Shown here: positions 43,830-52,836 of the stretch, in pieces | How the letters are laid out: each line of letters opens with the position of its first letter | How positions within the stretch are numbered: position 1 is the first letter of the stretch | Source of the DNA: Pelomonas dachongensis | Lineage (GTDB): Bacteria; Pseudomonadota; Gammaproteobacteria; Burkholderiales; Burkholderiaceae_C | NCBI RefSeq assembly: GCF_043555865.1 | Contig: NZ_JBIGHY010000005.1 | Span: 1-64,000, forward strand | Direction: 5' to 3' | Length of the DNA: 64,000 nucleotides | Position numbers and translations under genes: made by a program | Notes under the pieces: generated by a model | The model's database searches: none | What the model saw: the letters and a program-made list of their open reading frames with translations, nothing else | Told to the model about the DNA's origin: nothing

Positions 43830-45351
43830 ATTGTTTTGCTGGCTTGTAGTTCTTCAGCACCAGCGGCGCGCTGAGCAAGACCGGGCGGCCCAGTTGGCCC
43901 AGTTGCAGCGCGAGGTTCACCGTGCCAGCCTCGAAGGCAGCCGTGGCGACGCCACCGATGGCCACCGGCTGCAACTTGCTGGTCAACGTCGCCGTGCCGG
44001 AGACGAGGGCTGTGTAGGGCGCTGCGCCCAGCTGCAGCAACACCGGGACGGTCTCCTTCGCGCTCGCTTCATCCGTATCCAGCCGCGCCCACAGCAAGAT
44101 CTGAAGCTGATCGCCCTTGGCAATGGCCGCCTGAACCGGCGCGACGGCACCGATGTCCCAAGCATTGGGTTTGGCGGCCTGGAGTGGCACGCGCAAGCAG
44201 ACCTTGCCATACGCCGCGCAAGGCAGTTGCTGGGTCGCGGCGCCGTCTCCGCCATAGACATTCCAGCTCGTGATGCTCGGCGTGTTTATCAGGTGATCCA
44301 GCGCCGGATCGCGCGCCGGCACGGCAGTCGATGACTTGTCGGCCTTCTCGGGCACCAGCGCGCTGTGGATGGGCTTGACCCAGCCGTCGGCCTTCATGTC
44401 CCACAGGATGAAGTCGGAGTCGAACTGCCAGTACGACCAGCCGAAGCCGCGCGCCTCGGCGGCACGGGCAACGGCAGCCGTCCACGCCGCGCGTTGCGCC
44501 ATGCCCGCCGTTTCCAACGCGCCGAACTCGCCCAGCAGGATGGGCCGCTGGGCCTTGTCGGCCCAGGCCTTGACCTTGTCCATGTCGGCCTTGAGCTTGT
44601 CCAGCTCGGCCGGTGCGCCCCAGGTGATGCCGGACAGATTCTGGAACTGCGGCGTCCAGCTCGCGCCCTGGTGCGTGAACTCCATGGGCGTGTAGTAATG
44701 GAAGGTCACGATGAGGCGGCGATCGTTTGCCGGCAACTGCAGGCTGTCCAGATGGTCCAGCGAGTTCCAGAACTTGGGGCCCACGATGACGCGCCGGGTC
44801 GGATTGGACGTACGGATGATGGCCAGGTTCTCGGCCAGCATGTCGTTCCAGACCGCGTCGGCTGCGCCGTTGGGCTCGTTCAGAATCTCGAAGATGACGC
44901 CATCCGGCGAGTCCTGATAGCGTGCCGCCACTTGGCGCCAGAAGGCTTTCAGCCGCATGCGGCAGGCATCGACCTCCTTGGCACAGTCCATGAAGTTGTG
45001 CTGATCCAGGATGACTTGCAGCCCCGCCCTCAAGCCTGCGTCCACCAGGCTGTCCAGCGTGTTCAGCCATGCTGCCGACAGCTGCCCCTGGGCATCCATG
45101 TGAGCGAAGGCGTGCAGGTTCAGCCGCACATGGTCGAAGCCGCCATCACGTATCGCCTGCATGTGACGCTGCGGTTGGAAACGCGCTTTGGCGGGCTCGG
45201 TCCATAGCGGGTCGTAGCCGACGATGTTGACGCCGCGCTTCAGCGCAGGCACTGCTGCAGCGTTGTTGGCCTGCGCCTGCGTTGTGGAAGCGACGGCCAG
45301 TGCGAGCGACGCTAGCGCCAGGAGGCGCGCGAACTTGAATTGGTTGAACAT
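43828..45351 (-). CDS. Secreted GH5-family glycoside hydrolase
   Basis: A 507-residue precursor with a signal peptide (FARLLALASLALAVASTTQA). The catalytic TIM barrel (about 40-345) contains HVRLNLHAF, the acid/base Glu in FEILNEPNG and the nucleophile Glu in LLGEFGA, the two glutamates of GH5. About 140 residues after residue 365 form a separate beta-rich segment, possibly carbohydrate-binding. Substrate (beta-glucan, mannan or other) is not identified. I start at ATG 45351; the frame opens 15 codons earlier, ahead of the signal peptide. A perfect palindrome lies 39 bases upstream. Confidence 0.88.
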   Translation of the reverse strand: MFNQFKFARLLALASLALAVASTTQAQANNAAAVPALKRGVNIVGYDPLWTEPAKARFQPQRHMQAIRDGGFDHVRLNLHAFAHMDAQGQLSAAWLNTLDSLVDAGLRAGLQVILDQHNFMDCAKEVDACRMRLKAFWRQVAARYQDSPDGVIFEILNEPNGAADAVWNDMLAENLAIIRTSNPTRRVIVGPKFWNSLDHLDSLQLPANDRRLIVTFHYYTPMEFTHQGASWTPQFQNLSGITWGAPAELDKLKADMDKVKAWADKAQRPILLGEFGALETAGMAQRAAWTAAVARAAEARGFGWSYWQFDSDFILWDMKADGWVKPIHSALVPEKADKSSTAVPARDPALDHLINTPSITSWNVYGGDGAATQQLPCAAYGKVCLRVPLQAAKPNAWDIGAVAPVQAAIAKGDQLQILLWARLDTDEASAKETVPVLLQLGAAPYTALVSGTATLTSKLQPVAIGGVATAAFEAGTVNLALQLGQLGRPVLLSAPLVLKNYKPAKQ

Positions 45352-45389
45352 GGCCTTCTTGTCTCCGGGTGAAGGGCTAGAAAAACAAC

Positions 45390-45405
45390 TAAACAATCTT
45401 GTTTA
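45390..45405. promoter_or_regulatory. Palindromic operator candidate upstream of the GH5 gene
   Basis: TAAACAATCTTGTTTA is a perfect inverted repeat with seven-base arms and a two-base spacer, in an AT-rich patch unusual for this DNA. It lies in the 117-base gap between rlmD and the glycosidase start, where the glycosidase promoter must be. The regulator is unknown. Confidence 0.5.
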
Positions 45406-45468
45406 TGTTTATTTTGTCCAACCAGCCGCCGCTGCGGCTCGGGAGTTACGCGAAGAAAGCCTGCCCAG

Positions 45469-46821
45469 TCAGCGCTCGAACACCGCAATGCTCTCCACGT
45501 GCGCCGTGTGCGGGAACATGTTCACCGCGCTGGCCGCCGTGCAGCGGTAGCCGGCCACATTGACCAGCAGCCCCGCATCGCGCGCCAGCGTCGCCGGGTT
45601 GCATGACACATAGACGATGCGCTTGGGCGGTGTCCAGCCTGGCGCCAGCGACGGGTCTTGCGCGATGTCAGCCACCGCCTTGGCCAATGCGAACGCGCCC
45701 TCGCGCGGCGGGTCGATGAGCCAGCGGTCGGCAATGCCATCGGCCGCCAGCACCTCAGGCGTCATGTCGAAGAGGTTGCGCGCAACGAAGCTGGTCTTGT
45801 GGGCCAGGCCGTTGGCCTTCGCGTTCTCGAACGAGCGCTGCACCAGCGTCTCGCTGCCCTCGATGCCGAGCACCTCGCGCGCCTGTGTCGCCAGCGGCAG
45901 CGTGAAGTTGCCCAGGCCGCAGAACCAGTCGATGACGCGCTCGTGCGGCTGCACCGCCAGCAGACGCAGCGCGCGGCCCACCAGCGTCGCGTTGATGTGC
46001 GGGTTCACCTGCGTGAAGTCGGTCGGCTTGAACGGCATGCGAATGCCGAACTCCGGTAGGCTGTAGGCCAGCTGCGGACCACCTTCGTCGAGCAACTTGA
46101 CCGTGTCAGGCCCCTTGGGCTGCAGCCACCACTGCACCCCATGCCTGGCAGCGAACTTGCGCAGCAGCGCGATGTCGCTATCCGGCAGCGGGTTCAGATG
46201 GCGCAGCACCAGCGCGATGACCTCGTCGCCCATGGCGAGCTCGATCTGCGGCAGCCGGTCGCGCTCGGCCATGCCCATGATGAGTTCGCGCAGCGGCATC
46301 AGCAGATCGCTGACCACCTTGGGCACCACCTTGCAGACCTGCATGTCGGCCACGTAGCGGCTCTTGCGCTCGTGGAAGCCGATCAGCACCACGCCCTTCT
46401 TCTGCACGTAGCGCACCGAGAAGCGAGCGCGGTAGCGGTAGCCCCAGGCCGGTCCCTCGATGGGACGCAGCAGCACCTCGGCCTTGACCTTGCCCAAGTG
46501 CCACAGCTGGTCTTCCACCGAGCGCTGCTTCACGGCCACCTGCGCGCCCGGGTGCAGGTGCTGCATCTTGCAACCCCCGCAGGCGCCGGCATGCAGGCCG
46601 AAATGCGGGCAGCCTGGCGTCACGCGCAGCGGGCTTTCCTTCTTGATCTCGGTGAGCTGGCCCTGCTCCCAGTTGTTCTTGCGGCGTGCGATTTGGGCCT
46701 TCACGATCTCGCCCGGCAAGGCGCCGTCAATGAAGACCACCTTGCCCTCGGCGTTGTGCGCCACGCCTTGCGCCTCAAGCTCGATGCTCTCGACCTTGAG
46801 CCAGTCCGTTGTTTGATTCAT
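45469..46821 (-). CDS. rlmD: 23S rRNA m5U1939 methyltransferase
   Basis: A 450-residue SAM-dependent RNA methyltransferase. An N-terminal TRAM domain (about 6-60) is followed by the iron-sulfur cysteines CPHFGLHAGACGGC. The catalytic part has FTQVNPHIN, SAM motif DWFCGLGNFTLPLA, IDPPREG, and the nucleophile Cys in YVSCNPATLARD. I use ATG 46821 over an in-frame GTG 24 bases upstream. It follows rpoS by 33 bases. Confidence 0.96.
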   Translation of the reverse strand: MNQTTDWLKVESIELEAQGVAHNAEGKVVFIDGALPGEIVKAQIARRKNNWEQGQLTEIKKESPLRVTPGCPHFGLHAGACGGCKMQHLHPGAQVAVKQRSVEDQLWHLGKVKAEVLLRPIEGPAWGYRYRARFSVRYVQKKGVVLIGFHERKSRYVADMQVCKVVPKVVSDLLMPLRELIMGMAERDRLPQIELAMGDEVIALVLRHLNPLPDSDIALLRKFAARHGVQWWLQPKGPDTVKLLDEGGPQLAYSLPEFGIRMPFKPTDFTQVNPHINATLVGRALRLLAVQPHERVIDWFCGLGNFTLPLATQAREVLGIEGSETLVQRSFENAKANGLAHKTSFVARNLFDMTPEVLAADGIADRWLIDPPREGAFALAKAVADIAQDPSLAPGWTPPKRIVYVSCNPATLARDAGLLVNVAGYRCTAASAVNMFPHTAHVESIAVFER

Positions 46822-46854
46822 AGGGCCGGAATTATCCCGGCTCACGTCGGGAGA

Positions 46855-47868
46855 TCAGAAGATGCTGTCCCGGTCCACGCCGTGGCGCATCATGTTGCGC
46901 TTCAGCTTGGCCAGCGCTTCCAGCTGGATCTGGCGGATGCGCTCGCGCGTCAGCTTCAGGCGGATGGCCAACACGTCCAGTGTCTCGGGCTCGCGGTCCG
47001 ACAAACCATAGCGACCCGACAGCACTTCGCGCTCGCGGTCATTCAGACTCGCCAGACCGTGCTGCAGCAACTCCTCGACCTCGTGCGACAGCCGCAGCCC
47101 CAGTGGATCGACCGCCTGCTCGTCGGCGACGAGATCCAGCATGGACTCGCCGCCCTCGCCGTTGCGGTCCACCGGTGAGTCCAGTGAACTGGGCAGTTCC
47201 GCGTAGGCCAGCAGCTCGGCGACCTCGTCGACCGGCCGCCCGAGAGCCTGGGCCACATCCTCAGCCCGCACCCGCCCTTCAGCGCCCTGCGCACTCTGCA
47301 ACGCCTCCAGCGCACGGCGCGCCTTCAGCACCTGGTTCAACTCGCGCACGATGTGCACCGGCAGCCGCACCAGACGGGCTTGGTGCATCAACGCACGCTC
47401 GATGCTTTGGCGTATCCACCAGCTTGCATAGGTCGAGAAACGGAAGCCGCGTTCGGGCTCGAACTTGCCGATGGCGTGCATCAGCCCCAGATTGCCCTCC
47501 TCGATGAGGTCGCTCATCGGCAGGCCGCGCCCGAGGTAGTTCTTGGCGATGCTGACCACCAGGCGCAGGTTGTGCTCGATCATCGCCTGCCGCGCCCCGA
47601 AATCACCGGCGCGGGCGGCCTGGGCGGTGTCGAACTCCTGCTCCGGCGTCAGCAGCGGCGTGCGGCGAATGTCGCGCAGATAAGCCTGCAGCGCGTTGCC
47701 CAGTTCGACCACCGCGCCCGCCGTACGAGGCGCCGGCTCCACGTCCTCGGCAACGCCGCCGTCACCGCCATCCTGGTCAGGCTCACTGCGGCCGCTCACG
47801 CTCAACATGATGCCCGGCTCGTGGGCCGCGCTGCCTGGGCCGTCGGACTTGGGCGCAGCGCGTTTCAT
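46855..47868 (-). CDS. rpoS: RNA polymerase sigma factor RpoS
   Basis: A 337-residue stationary-phase and general-stress sigma factor. Region 1.2 is DALQAYLRDIRRTPLLTPEQE-like, region 2 includes NLRLVVSIAKNYLGRGLPMSDLI and FRFSTYASWWIRQSIERAL, region 3 VRLPVHIVRE, and region 4 LTRERIRQIQLEALAKLK. An acidic, Gly-rich N-terminal extension of about 50 residues precedes region 1.2. It follows nlpD, whose coding region often carries the main rpoS promoter in proteobacteria. Confidence 0.95.
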   Translation of the reverse strand: MKRAAPKSDGPGSAAHEPGIMLSVSGRSEPDQDGGDGGVAEDVEPAPRTAGAVVELGNALQAYLRDIRRTPLLTPEQEFDTAQAARAGDFGARQAMIEHNLRLVVSIAKNYLGRGLPMSDLIEEGNLGLMHAIGKFEPERGFRFSTYASWWIRQSIERALMHQARLVRLPVHIVRELNQVLKARRALEALQSAQGAEGRVRAEDVAQALGRPVDEVAELLAYAELPSSLDSPVDRNGEGGESMLDLVADEQAVDPLGLRLSHEVEELLQHGLASLNDREREVLSGRYGLSDREPETLDVLAIRLKLTRERIRQIQLEALAKLKRNMMRHGVDRDSIF

Positions 47869-47910
47869 GGCGTGAGGCTGGCCCGTTAGAGGAGGCGCGT
47901 GGACGCTCTC

Positions 47911-48801
47911 TTAGCGCGCAGGCAACAGCTTGGCGGGGTCGACGGGCTTGCCCAGTTTGCGCACTTCAAAGTGCAACTTCACGGTGTCGCTTTCGGTGGA
48001 ACCCATCTCGGCAATCCTCTGGCCCTTGCGGACCACCTGATCCTGTTCGACCAGCATCGCCCGGTTGTGGGCATACGCGGTCAGGTAGGTGTTGTTGTGC
48101 TTGATGATGACCAAGTTGCCGTAGCCGCGCAAGCCCGAGCCCGCGTAAACGACGCGACCATCCGCGACAGCGAGCACCGGGTCGCCCGGCTTGCCGGCAA
48201 AGTCCAGCCCCTTGTTGCGCTGCTCGTCGAAGCCCGCCGTGACGGGGTGTGAAACCGGCCAGCCCCAGGCCAAGCCATCGTCGTCCGACGCGGACTCCTT
48301 GGCGACCTCCTTCGGGGCCTCCTTGGACGGTGCCGCAGTAGCTGCAGCGGAGGCCGCACTGGCCGATGCAACCGGCGGCTTGGCATCCAGCGGACGGCTC
48401 TCGATCTTCGGCGCGCTGGCGATGGGCCGGGCGGTAGTGCCACCGGCATCCACGCCCGGCGGCACCACGCGCAGGACCTGACCCACCTCGATGCGGTTGG
48501 GGTTGTCCAGGTTGTTCCACTTGGCCACGTCGCGCCAGCTCTGGCCGTTGTCCAGCGCAACGCGGATCAGCGCGTCGCCAGGCTTGACGGTGTAGTAGCC
48601 GGGCTTGCCCGCGTTCTCAGCACCGGGCGGCGGCTTGACTTCAGCAGCGGCAGAGGCCGCAGGCGCCGGCGTCGCGGCCGCAGCCTTGGGTGGCTGGGGG
48701 TTGCGGTCCTCAACCGGCGCCTGGTGCAGCGACGTACCGCAAGCGCTCAGCAACAGCGAGGAAGAAAGGATCAGGAATGAAAGTCGCAGGCGTGAGGGCA
48801 T
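47911..48801 (-). CDS. nlpD: LysM/M23 lipoprotein NlpD
   Basis: A 296-residue outer-membrane lipoprotein with lipobox LLSAC. A LysM domain (YTVKPGDALIRVALDNGQSW) is followed by an Ala/Pro-rich linker and a C-terminal peptidase M23 (LytM) domain. The linker and proximal region of M23 include GWPVSHPVTAGFDEQRNKG and DFAGKPGDPV. Several zinc-ligand residues of active M23 enzymes look replaced, so it is likely an amidase activator like E. coli NlpD rather than a peptidase. ATG 48801 is preferred to a GTG four codons upstream. Confidence 0.93.
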   Translation of the reverse strand: MPSRLRLSFLILSSSLLLSACGTSLHQAPVEDRNPQPPKAAAATPAPAASAAAEVKPPPGAENAGKPGYYTVKPGDALIRVALDNGQSWRDVAKWNNLDNPNRIEVGQVLRVVPPGVDAGGTTARPIASAPKIESRPLDAKPPVASASAASAAATAAPSKEAPKEVAKESASDDDGLAWGWPVSHPVTAGFDEQRNKGLDFAGKPGDPVLAVADGRVVYAGSGLRGYGNLVIIKHNNTYLTAYAHNRAMLVEQDQVVRKGQRIAEMGSTESDTVKLHFEVRKLGKPVDPAKLLPAR

Positions 48802-48859
48802 CGTGTGTCGCACGTTGAGGACCGCCGGGATTGTGCGGCGCGGTGCGCCAGCGGCCCCG

Positions 48860-49663
48860 TCAGACGATGCCGGATTTTAGGGGGACGAAAAGCACGGCCT
48901 CATGTTCGCTGCGGACCCAGCGGCTGACGCCGTTATCCACCACATGATCCAGCACCACCAGCACCTGCCCGCGGCCGCTGGTTGCGGTGGGCGCGATGAG
49001 CCGGCCTCCGGGCGCCAGTTGCGCTGTCCAGGCCGGCGGGATGTCCTCGCCGCCCGCCGCCGCGATGATGCTGTCGAACGGCGCGCCGCCGGTGTATCCC
49101 ACACGGCCATCGCCCCAGATGAGGCGCGGCGCGCGCGGCAGCAACACGCGCTGCAGGTTCGCCTGAGCTTTGTCATGCAGGCCTTGCAGGCGCTCGATGG
49201 ACGTGACCTGGCGCGCCAGCAGCGCAATGACCGCGGCCTGGTAGCCGCAGCCCGTGCCGATCTCCAGCACGCGGCCCAGCGAGCCGCGCTGACGTGCAGC
49301 CGGGCTGGCCATCAGCAGGCCGAGCATGTGCGCAACGACAGACGGCTTGGAGATCGTCTGACCATGACCGATAGGCAGGGCCGTGTCTTCATAGGCCTGC
49401 GCGGCCAGCGCGGTGTCGACGAACTCGTGGCGCGGCACGGCGGCCATCGCGGCAAGCACCTGCTCGTTGAACTTGCCCTCGGCGCGCAGCCGGTTGACCA
49501 TCCGCTCGCGCACCGCGCCACTGTCGAGTCCGGTGCCGCTGGGGCGGGCCAGTCGCGCCGCATCGACGGTGGCCTGACGCAGGTGGCGCTGCGGCATCAG
49601 CAGCTCCCGCTGCGGCACCGCGGCTGACTTCAGGCTGGCCGGGAAACGCTTGGGCGTGGACAT
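48860..49663 (-). CDS. pcm: Protein-L-isoaspartate O-methyltransferase
   Basis: A 267-residue repair enzyme that methylates isoaspartyl residues of aged proteins. Motifs are ALPIGHGQTISKPSVVAHM, the SAM-binding VLEIGTGCGYQAAV and LAPGGRLIAP. It is about 55 residues longer at the N-terminus than E. coli Pcm; an internal ATG around residue 23 or 55 could be the start. It shares one base with the surE stop. Confidence 0.94.
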   Translation of the reverse strand: MSTPKRFPASLKSAAVPQRELLMPQRHLRQATVDAARLARPSGTGLDSGAVRERMVNRLRAEGKFNEQVLAAMAAVPRHEFVDTALAAQAYEDTALPIGHGQTISKPSVVAHMLGLLMASPAARQRGSLGRVLEIGTGCGYQAAVIALLARQVTSIERLQGLHDKAQANLQRVLLPRAPRLIWGDGRVGYTGGAPFDSIIAAAGGEDIPPAWTAQLAPGGRLIAPTATSGRGQVLVVLDHVVDNGVSRWVRSEHEAVLFVPLKSGIV

Positions 49664-50406
49664 CAGAGCCCGAGGCGTTGAGACCAGGCACCGAGCGAGG
49701 AATGCTCCGTCAGGTCCACCTGCAGCGGCGTGATGGACACCTGGCCATTGGCGGTCGCGTGGAAATCGGTGCCTTCGCCGGCGTCCTTGGCAATGCCTGC
49801 AGGGCCGATCCAGTAGATGGTCTCGCCGCGCGGGTTGACCTGCTCGATGATGGCCTCTGCGGAGTGGCGACGACCAAGCCGCGTGACTTTGCGTGGCACT
49901 TGGTCGGCATCAGGCCGGTTGGGGATGTTGACGTTCAACAGGAAGGCCTGGCCCAGGCCGCCGGCAATGACCTGCTCGACGACGCTGCGCGCCGCGCGCG
50001 CCGCGGCCTCCAGGTCGCCCCAGCCCTTCTCGGCCTGCGAGAACGCGATGGACGGGATGCCGAACAGATAACCCTCCGTGGCCGCGGCAACAGTGCCGGA
50101 ATAGAGGGTGTCGTCGCCCATGTTGGCGCCGTTGTTGATGCCTGACAGCACCAGATCGGGCCGGTAGCCGAGCAGGCCGCTCAGCGCCAGGTGGACACCG
50201 TCCGACGGCGTACCGCTGACGTAGCGAAAGCCATTGAGGGCGCGGTAGACATTCAGCGGGCGGTTCAGCGTCAGCGAGTTGGAGGTGCCGCTGGCGTTCT
50301 GTTCGGGGGCGATGACGTCGATGTCGCCCAGGCCTTCGCAGGCCTTCACGAGGGCCGCCAGCCCCGGGGCCAGGTAGCCGTCGTCGTTGGAAATCAGGAT
50401 GCGCAT
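49663..50406 (-). CDS. surE: 5'/3'-nucleotidase SurE
   Basis: A 247-residue survival protein with nucleotidase activity. The metal site residues are in ILISNDDGYLAPGL, APEQNASGTSNSLT, GTPSDGVHLAL and SGINNGANMGDDTLYSGTV. It begins the stationary-phase operon surE-pcm-nlpD-rpoS. The frame stays open far upstream, across the divergent oxidoreductase gene; ATG 50406 matches the family N-terminus MRILISNDDG. Confidence 0.96.
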   Translation of the reverse strand: MRILISNDDGYLAPGLAALVKACEGLGDIDVIAPEQNASGTSNSLTLNRPLNVYRALNGFRYVSGTPSDGVHLALSGLLGYRPDLVLSGINNGANMGDDTLYSGTVAAATEGYLFGIPSIAFSQAEKGWGDLEAAARAARSVVEQVIAGGLGQAFLLNVNIPNRPDADQVPRKVTRLGRRHSAEAIIEQVNPRGETIYWIGPAGIAKDAGEGTDFHATANGQVSITPLQVDLTEHSSLGAWSQRLGL

Positions 50407-50493
50407 GTGGCCAATTGTAGGGAGCGCGTCACCTGCGAGACCGGGTGTAACCCCGTTGATTCCTATCATCGCCTCGTCAAAAAACAGGAGTCG

Positions 50494-51474
50494 ATGATGA
50501 AGGCATGGCTGTGCGAGAACCCGGTGGGCGTCGAGGCGCTGCAATGGCGCGACCTGCCCTCGCCGCCGTTGCCGGCAGGCCAGCTGCGCGTGGCCATCCG
50601 CGCGGCCAGCCTGAACTTTCCTGACCTGCTCATCGTGCAGAACAAGTACCAGATGAAGCCGCCGCTGCCGTTCGTGCCGGGCACGGAACTCGCCGGCGTC
50701 GTCACCGAGGTGGGCGAAGGCGTGAAGGGCTTTGCGATCGGCCAGCGCGTCGCCGCGTTCGGCGGGCTGGGCGGCTTCGCGACCGAGGTCTGCCTGCCCG
50801 CCCTGCTGGCCATGCCGCTGCCCGACGGCTTCGCGTTCGAGGACGCCGCGGCCTTCATCTGCACCTATGGCACCAGCCATCACGCGCTGATGGACCGCGC
50901 CGCGCTGCAACCGGGCGAGACGGTGCTCATCCTCGGCGCGGCCGGCGGTGTCGGCACGGCAGCCATCCAGATCGCCAAGGCCGCCGGCGCGCGCGTCATC
51001 GCCGCAGCCGGCAGCGATGCCAAGTGCGAAGCCTGCAAGACGCTGGGAGCCGACGCAACCATCAACTACACAACGCAGAACCTGCGCGACGGGTTGAAGA
51101 CGTTGACGGAGGGCAAGGGACCCGACGTCATCTACGACCCGGTCGGCGGCGACCTCGCCGAGCTCGCCTTCCGCTCGATCGCGTGGCGCGGCCGCTATCT
51201 GGTCATCGGCTTCGCGCAAGGGTCGATTCCGGCGCTGCCGCTGAACCTCGCGCTGCTGAAGGGGGCGTCGCTGGTGGGCGTGTTCTGGGGCGAGTTCGCC
51301 AAGCGCGAGCCGGGCCGCAACGCGAAGATGCTGGGCGAGCTGGCCGCCTGGTATGCCGGCGGCAAGATCAAGCCAGTGCTGGACCGCGTGCTGCCTATGG
51401 AACAGCTGCCGCAGGCGTTCGCGCGCATGGCAGCGCGGGAGGTCGTCGGAAAGGTAGTTCTCACCAACGCTTGA
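50494..51474 (+). CDS. Zinc-independent quinone oxidoreductase (MDR family)
   Basis: A 326-residue NADPH-dependent medium-chain dehydrogenase/reductase. The catalytic-domain signature is SLNFPDLLIVQNKYQ and PGTELAGVVTEVG; the nucleotide-binding motif is VLILGAAGGVGTAAIQIAK. Cysteine zinc ligands of alcohol dehydrogenases are missing, fitting the quinone/acyl-CoA reductase branch. AGGAGTCG precedes the ATG; a second ATG follows at once. It is divergent from surE. Confidence 0.9.
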   Translation: MMKAWLCENPVGVEALQWRDLPSPPLPAGQLRVAIRAASLNFPDLLIVQNKYQMKPPLPFVPGTELAGVVTEVGEGVKGFAIGQRVAAFGGLGGFATEVCLPALLAMPLPDGFAFEDAAAFICTYGTSHHALMDRAALQPGETVLILGAAGGVGTAAIQIAKAAGARVIAAAGSDAKCEACKTLGADATINYTTQNLRDGLKTLTEGKGPDVIYDPVGGDLAELAFRSIAWRGRYLVIGFAQGSIPALPLNLALLKGASLVGVFWGEFAKREPGRNAKMLGELAAWYAGGKIKPVLDRVLPMEQLPQAFARMAAREVVGKVVLTNA

Positions 51475-51482
51475 AGCCTGAA

Positions 51483-51505
51483 ACGGGGGCGTCCACCCCC
51501 GTGTT
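51483..51505 (+). terminator. Possible terminator-like hairpin
   Basis: ACGGGGG and CCCCCGT pair around CGTCCA, nine bases after the oxidoreductase stop. There is no proper T-tract, so intrinsic termination is uncertain. Confidence 0.35.
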
Positions 51506-51577
51506 CCGGCAGGCGTTCTAGGGGGTCGGTGCGCTACATTCGCCTGTCGATTCGACAGCCGTCCCCGCCCCTCCGCC

Positions 51578-52324
51578 ATGACCGTCAAAGTCCTCATCAT
51601 CGAAGACAACCCCGTCGCCCGCAGCTTCCTGTGCCGCGTGGTGCGCGAGAGCTTCAGCGATGCGATGGAGATCACCGAGGTCGGCGACCTGGAGAACGCA
51701 CGCCGCCAGGTCAGCAAGTTCGGCGGCAATGCCCAGGACATGGGTTTCAAGCTCGTTCTCGTGGATCTGGAGCTGCCGGACGGCAACGGCATGGAGTTCC
51801 TGACGGAACTGGCCGGCTCGACAGCCATCAAGATCGTCACGACGCTGTACTCCGACGACGATCACCTGTTCCCCGCGCTGCAATGCGGCGCTGACGGCTA
51901 CCTGCTGAAGGAAGACCGTTTCGAGGTGTTGGTGGAAGAGCTGCAGCGAATCGTGCGTGGCCAGCCACCGCTGTCGCCCGCCATCGCGCGCCGGCTGCTG
52001 TCGCACTTCCGCCCCTCGTCCAGCGGCGACAGCGGCAACATGCCGCTTAACTCGGGCTTCGGCTCGCTGTCGTCGTCGCATGCGCCGTTCAGCAACAGCC
52101 GCAGCGTTGCGCTGGACCCGCCGCCAGAGTGGGAACGCCTGACGCCGCGCGAAAGCGAAGTGCTGACCTACCTGAGCAAGGGTTTCACGATCAAGGAGAT
52201 CGCGAACCTGATGGGCATCAAGTGGTTCACGGTCAACGACCACATCAAGAGCATCTACAAGAAGCTCAACGTGTCCAGCCGCGCAGAAGCCGCGGTGCTG
52301 GCATCAAAGCAGGGCCTGGTGTAG
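51578..52324 (+). CDS. LuxR/NarL-type response regulator
   Basis: A 248-residue regulator. The receiver has VLIIEDNPVARS, phospho-Asp in LVLVDLELPDGNG and Lys in YLLKED. A Ser-rich linker of about 45 residues (SSSGDSGNMP, GSLSSSHAPFSNS) leads to a C-terminal LuxR helix-turn-helix (LTPRESEVLTYLSKGFTIKEIA and VNDHIKSIYKKLNVSSRAEA in part). No partner kinase lies beside it. It is monocistronic between the oxidoreductase and the copper-type genes. Confidence 0.92.
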   Translation: MTVKVLIIEDNPVARSFLCRVVRESFSDAMEITEVGDLENARRQVSKFGGNAQDMGFKLVLVDLELPDGNGMEFLTELAGSTAIKIVTTLYSDDDHLFPALQCGADGYLLKEDRFEVLVEELQRIVRGQPPLSPAIARRLLSHFRPSSSGDSGNMPLNSGFGSLSSSHAPFSNSRSVALDPPPEWERLTPRESEVLTYLSKGFTIKEIANLMGIKWFTVNDHIKSIYKKLNVSSRAEAAVLASKQGLV

Positions 52325-52343
52325 CCACCCGATCTTTTAACGC

Positions 52344-52377
52344 AGAAGGCCCCGGAGTCCTGGGCTTTTGCTTTTGG
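52344..52377 (+). terminator. Candidate terminator after the LuxR-type regulator
   Basis: GGCCCCGGAGTCCTGGGC forms a modest hairpin followed by TTTTGCTTTT. Confidence 0.5.
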
Positions 52378-52425
52378 CGGTGCCGCGAGCACAGGCGCAA
52401 CGACCGCGCGGTTAAAGTGCCGCCC

Positions 52426-52761
52426 ATGCGTTTCGGCCGCGTCTTCGTCCTCTGCCTGCTGCTCGCGCTGCTGCCGCTGCGCAGCCTGCTCGCGGCCACG
52501 CAGCTGGAGTGCATGCCACCGGCCGAGCCGGCGCATGCCGGGATGACGCACGAAGGCCATGCGCATCATCAACAGCCAGATGCCGAGGCAGACCACGAGC
52601 AGGCCTGCAAACTGTGTGCGCCCTGCTGCCTCGCAGCCGCGCCGCCACCCGCGCTGACGCTGACCGACGCCGTCACGCGCGCCGAGCGCGCGCGTCAAGC
52701 CGCTGCCACGCGGTGGGCCGACGTCGTGCCGCCGCTGCCTGACCCGCCACCGCGAGGCTGA
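52426..52761 (+). CDS. Small exported His/Cys-rich protein, DUF2946-like
   Basis: A 111-residue protein with an N-terminal signal or anchor helix (FVLCLLLALLPLRSLLA). The middle is dense in possible metal ligands: MTHEGHAHHQQ, then CKLCAPCC. The layout resembles the small DUF2946 proteins that often precede copper or heavy-metal efflux genes. It lies 75 bases upstream of the TolC-like lipoprotein and is probably co-transcribed. Metal binding is inferred from composition; function is unproven. Confidence 0.7.
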   Translation: MRFGRVFVLCLLLALLPLRSLLAATQLECMPPAEPAHAGMTHEGHAHHQQPDAEADHEQACKLCAPCCLAAAPPPALTLTDAVTRAERARQAAATRWADVVPPLPDPPPRG

Positions 52762-52836
52762 GCCTTCTCCCGACGCTGTCCCCGCCGCGTGCGCTGCCGC
52801 ATGCTGCGGGTGGATGTCCCGTTCCGAGAGGCTTTC

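Noticed and set aside
49663..51840. Possible fusion of an upstream 478-residue segment to SurE
   Set aside because: The extra part is antisense to the quinone oxidoreductase gene; SurE has its normal N-terminus at 50406.
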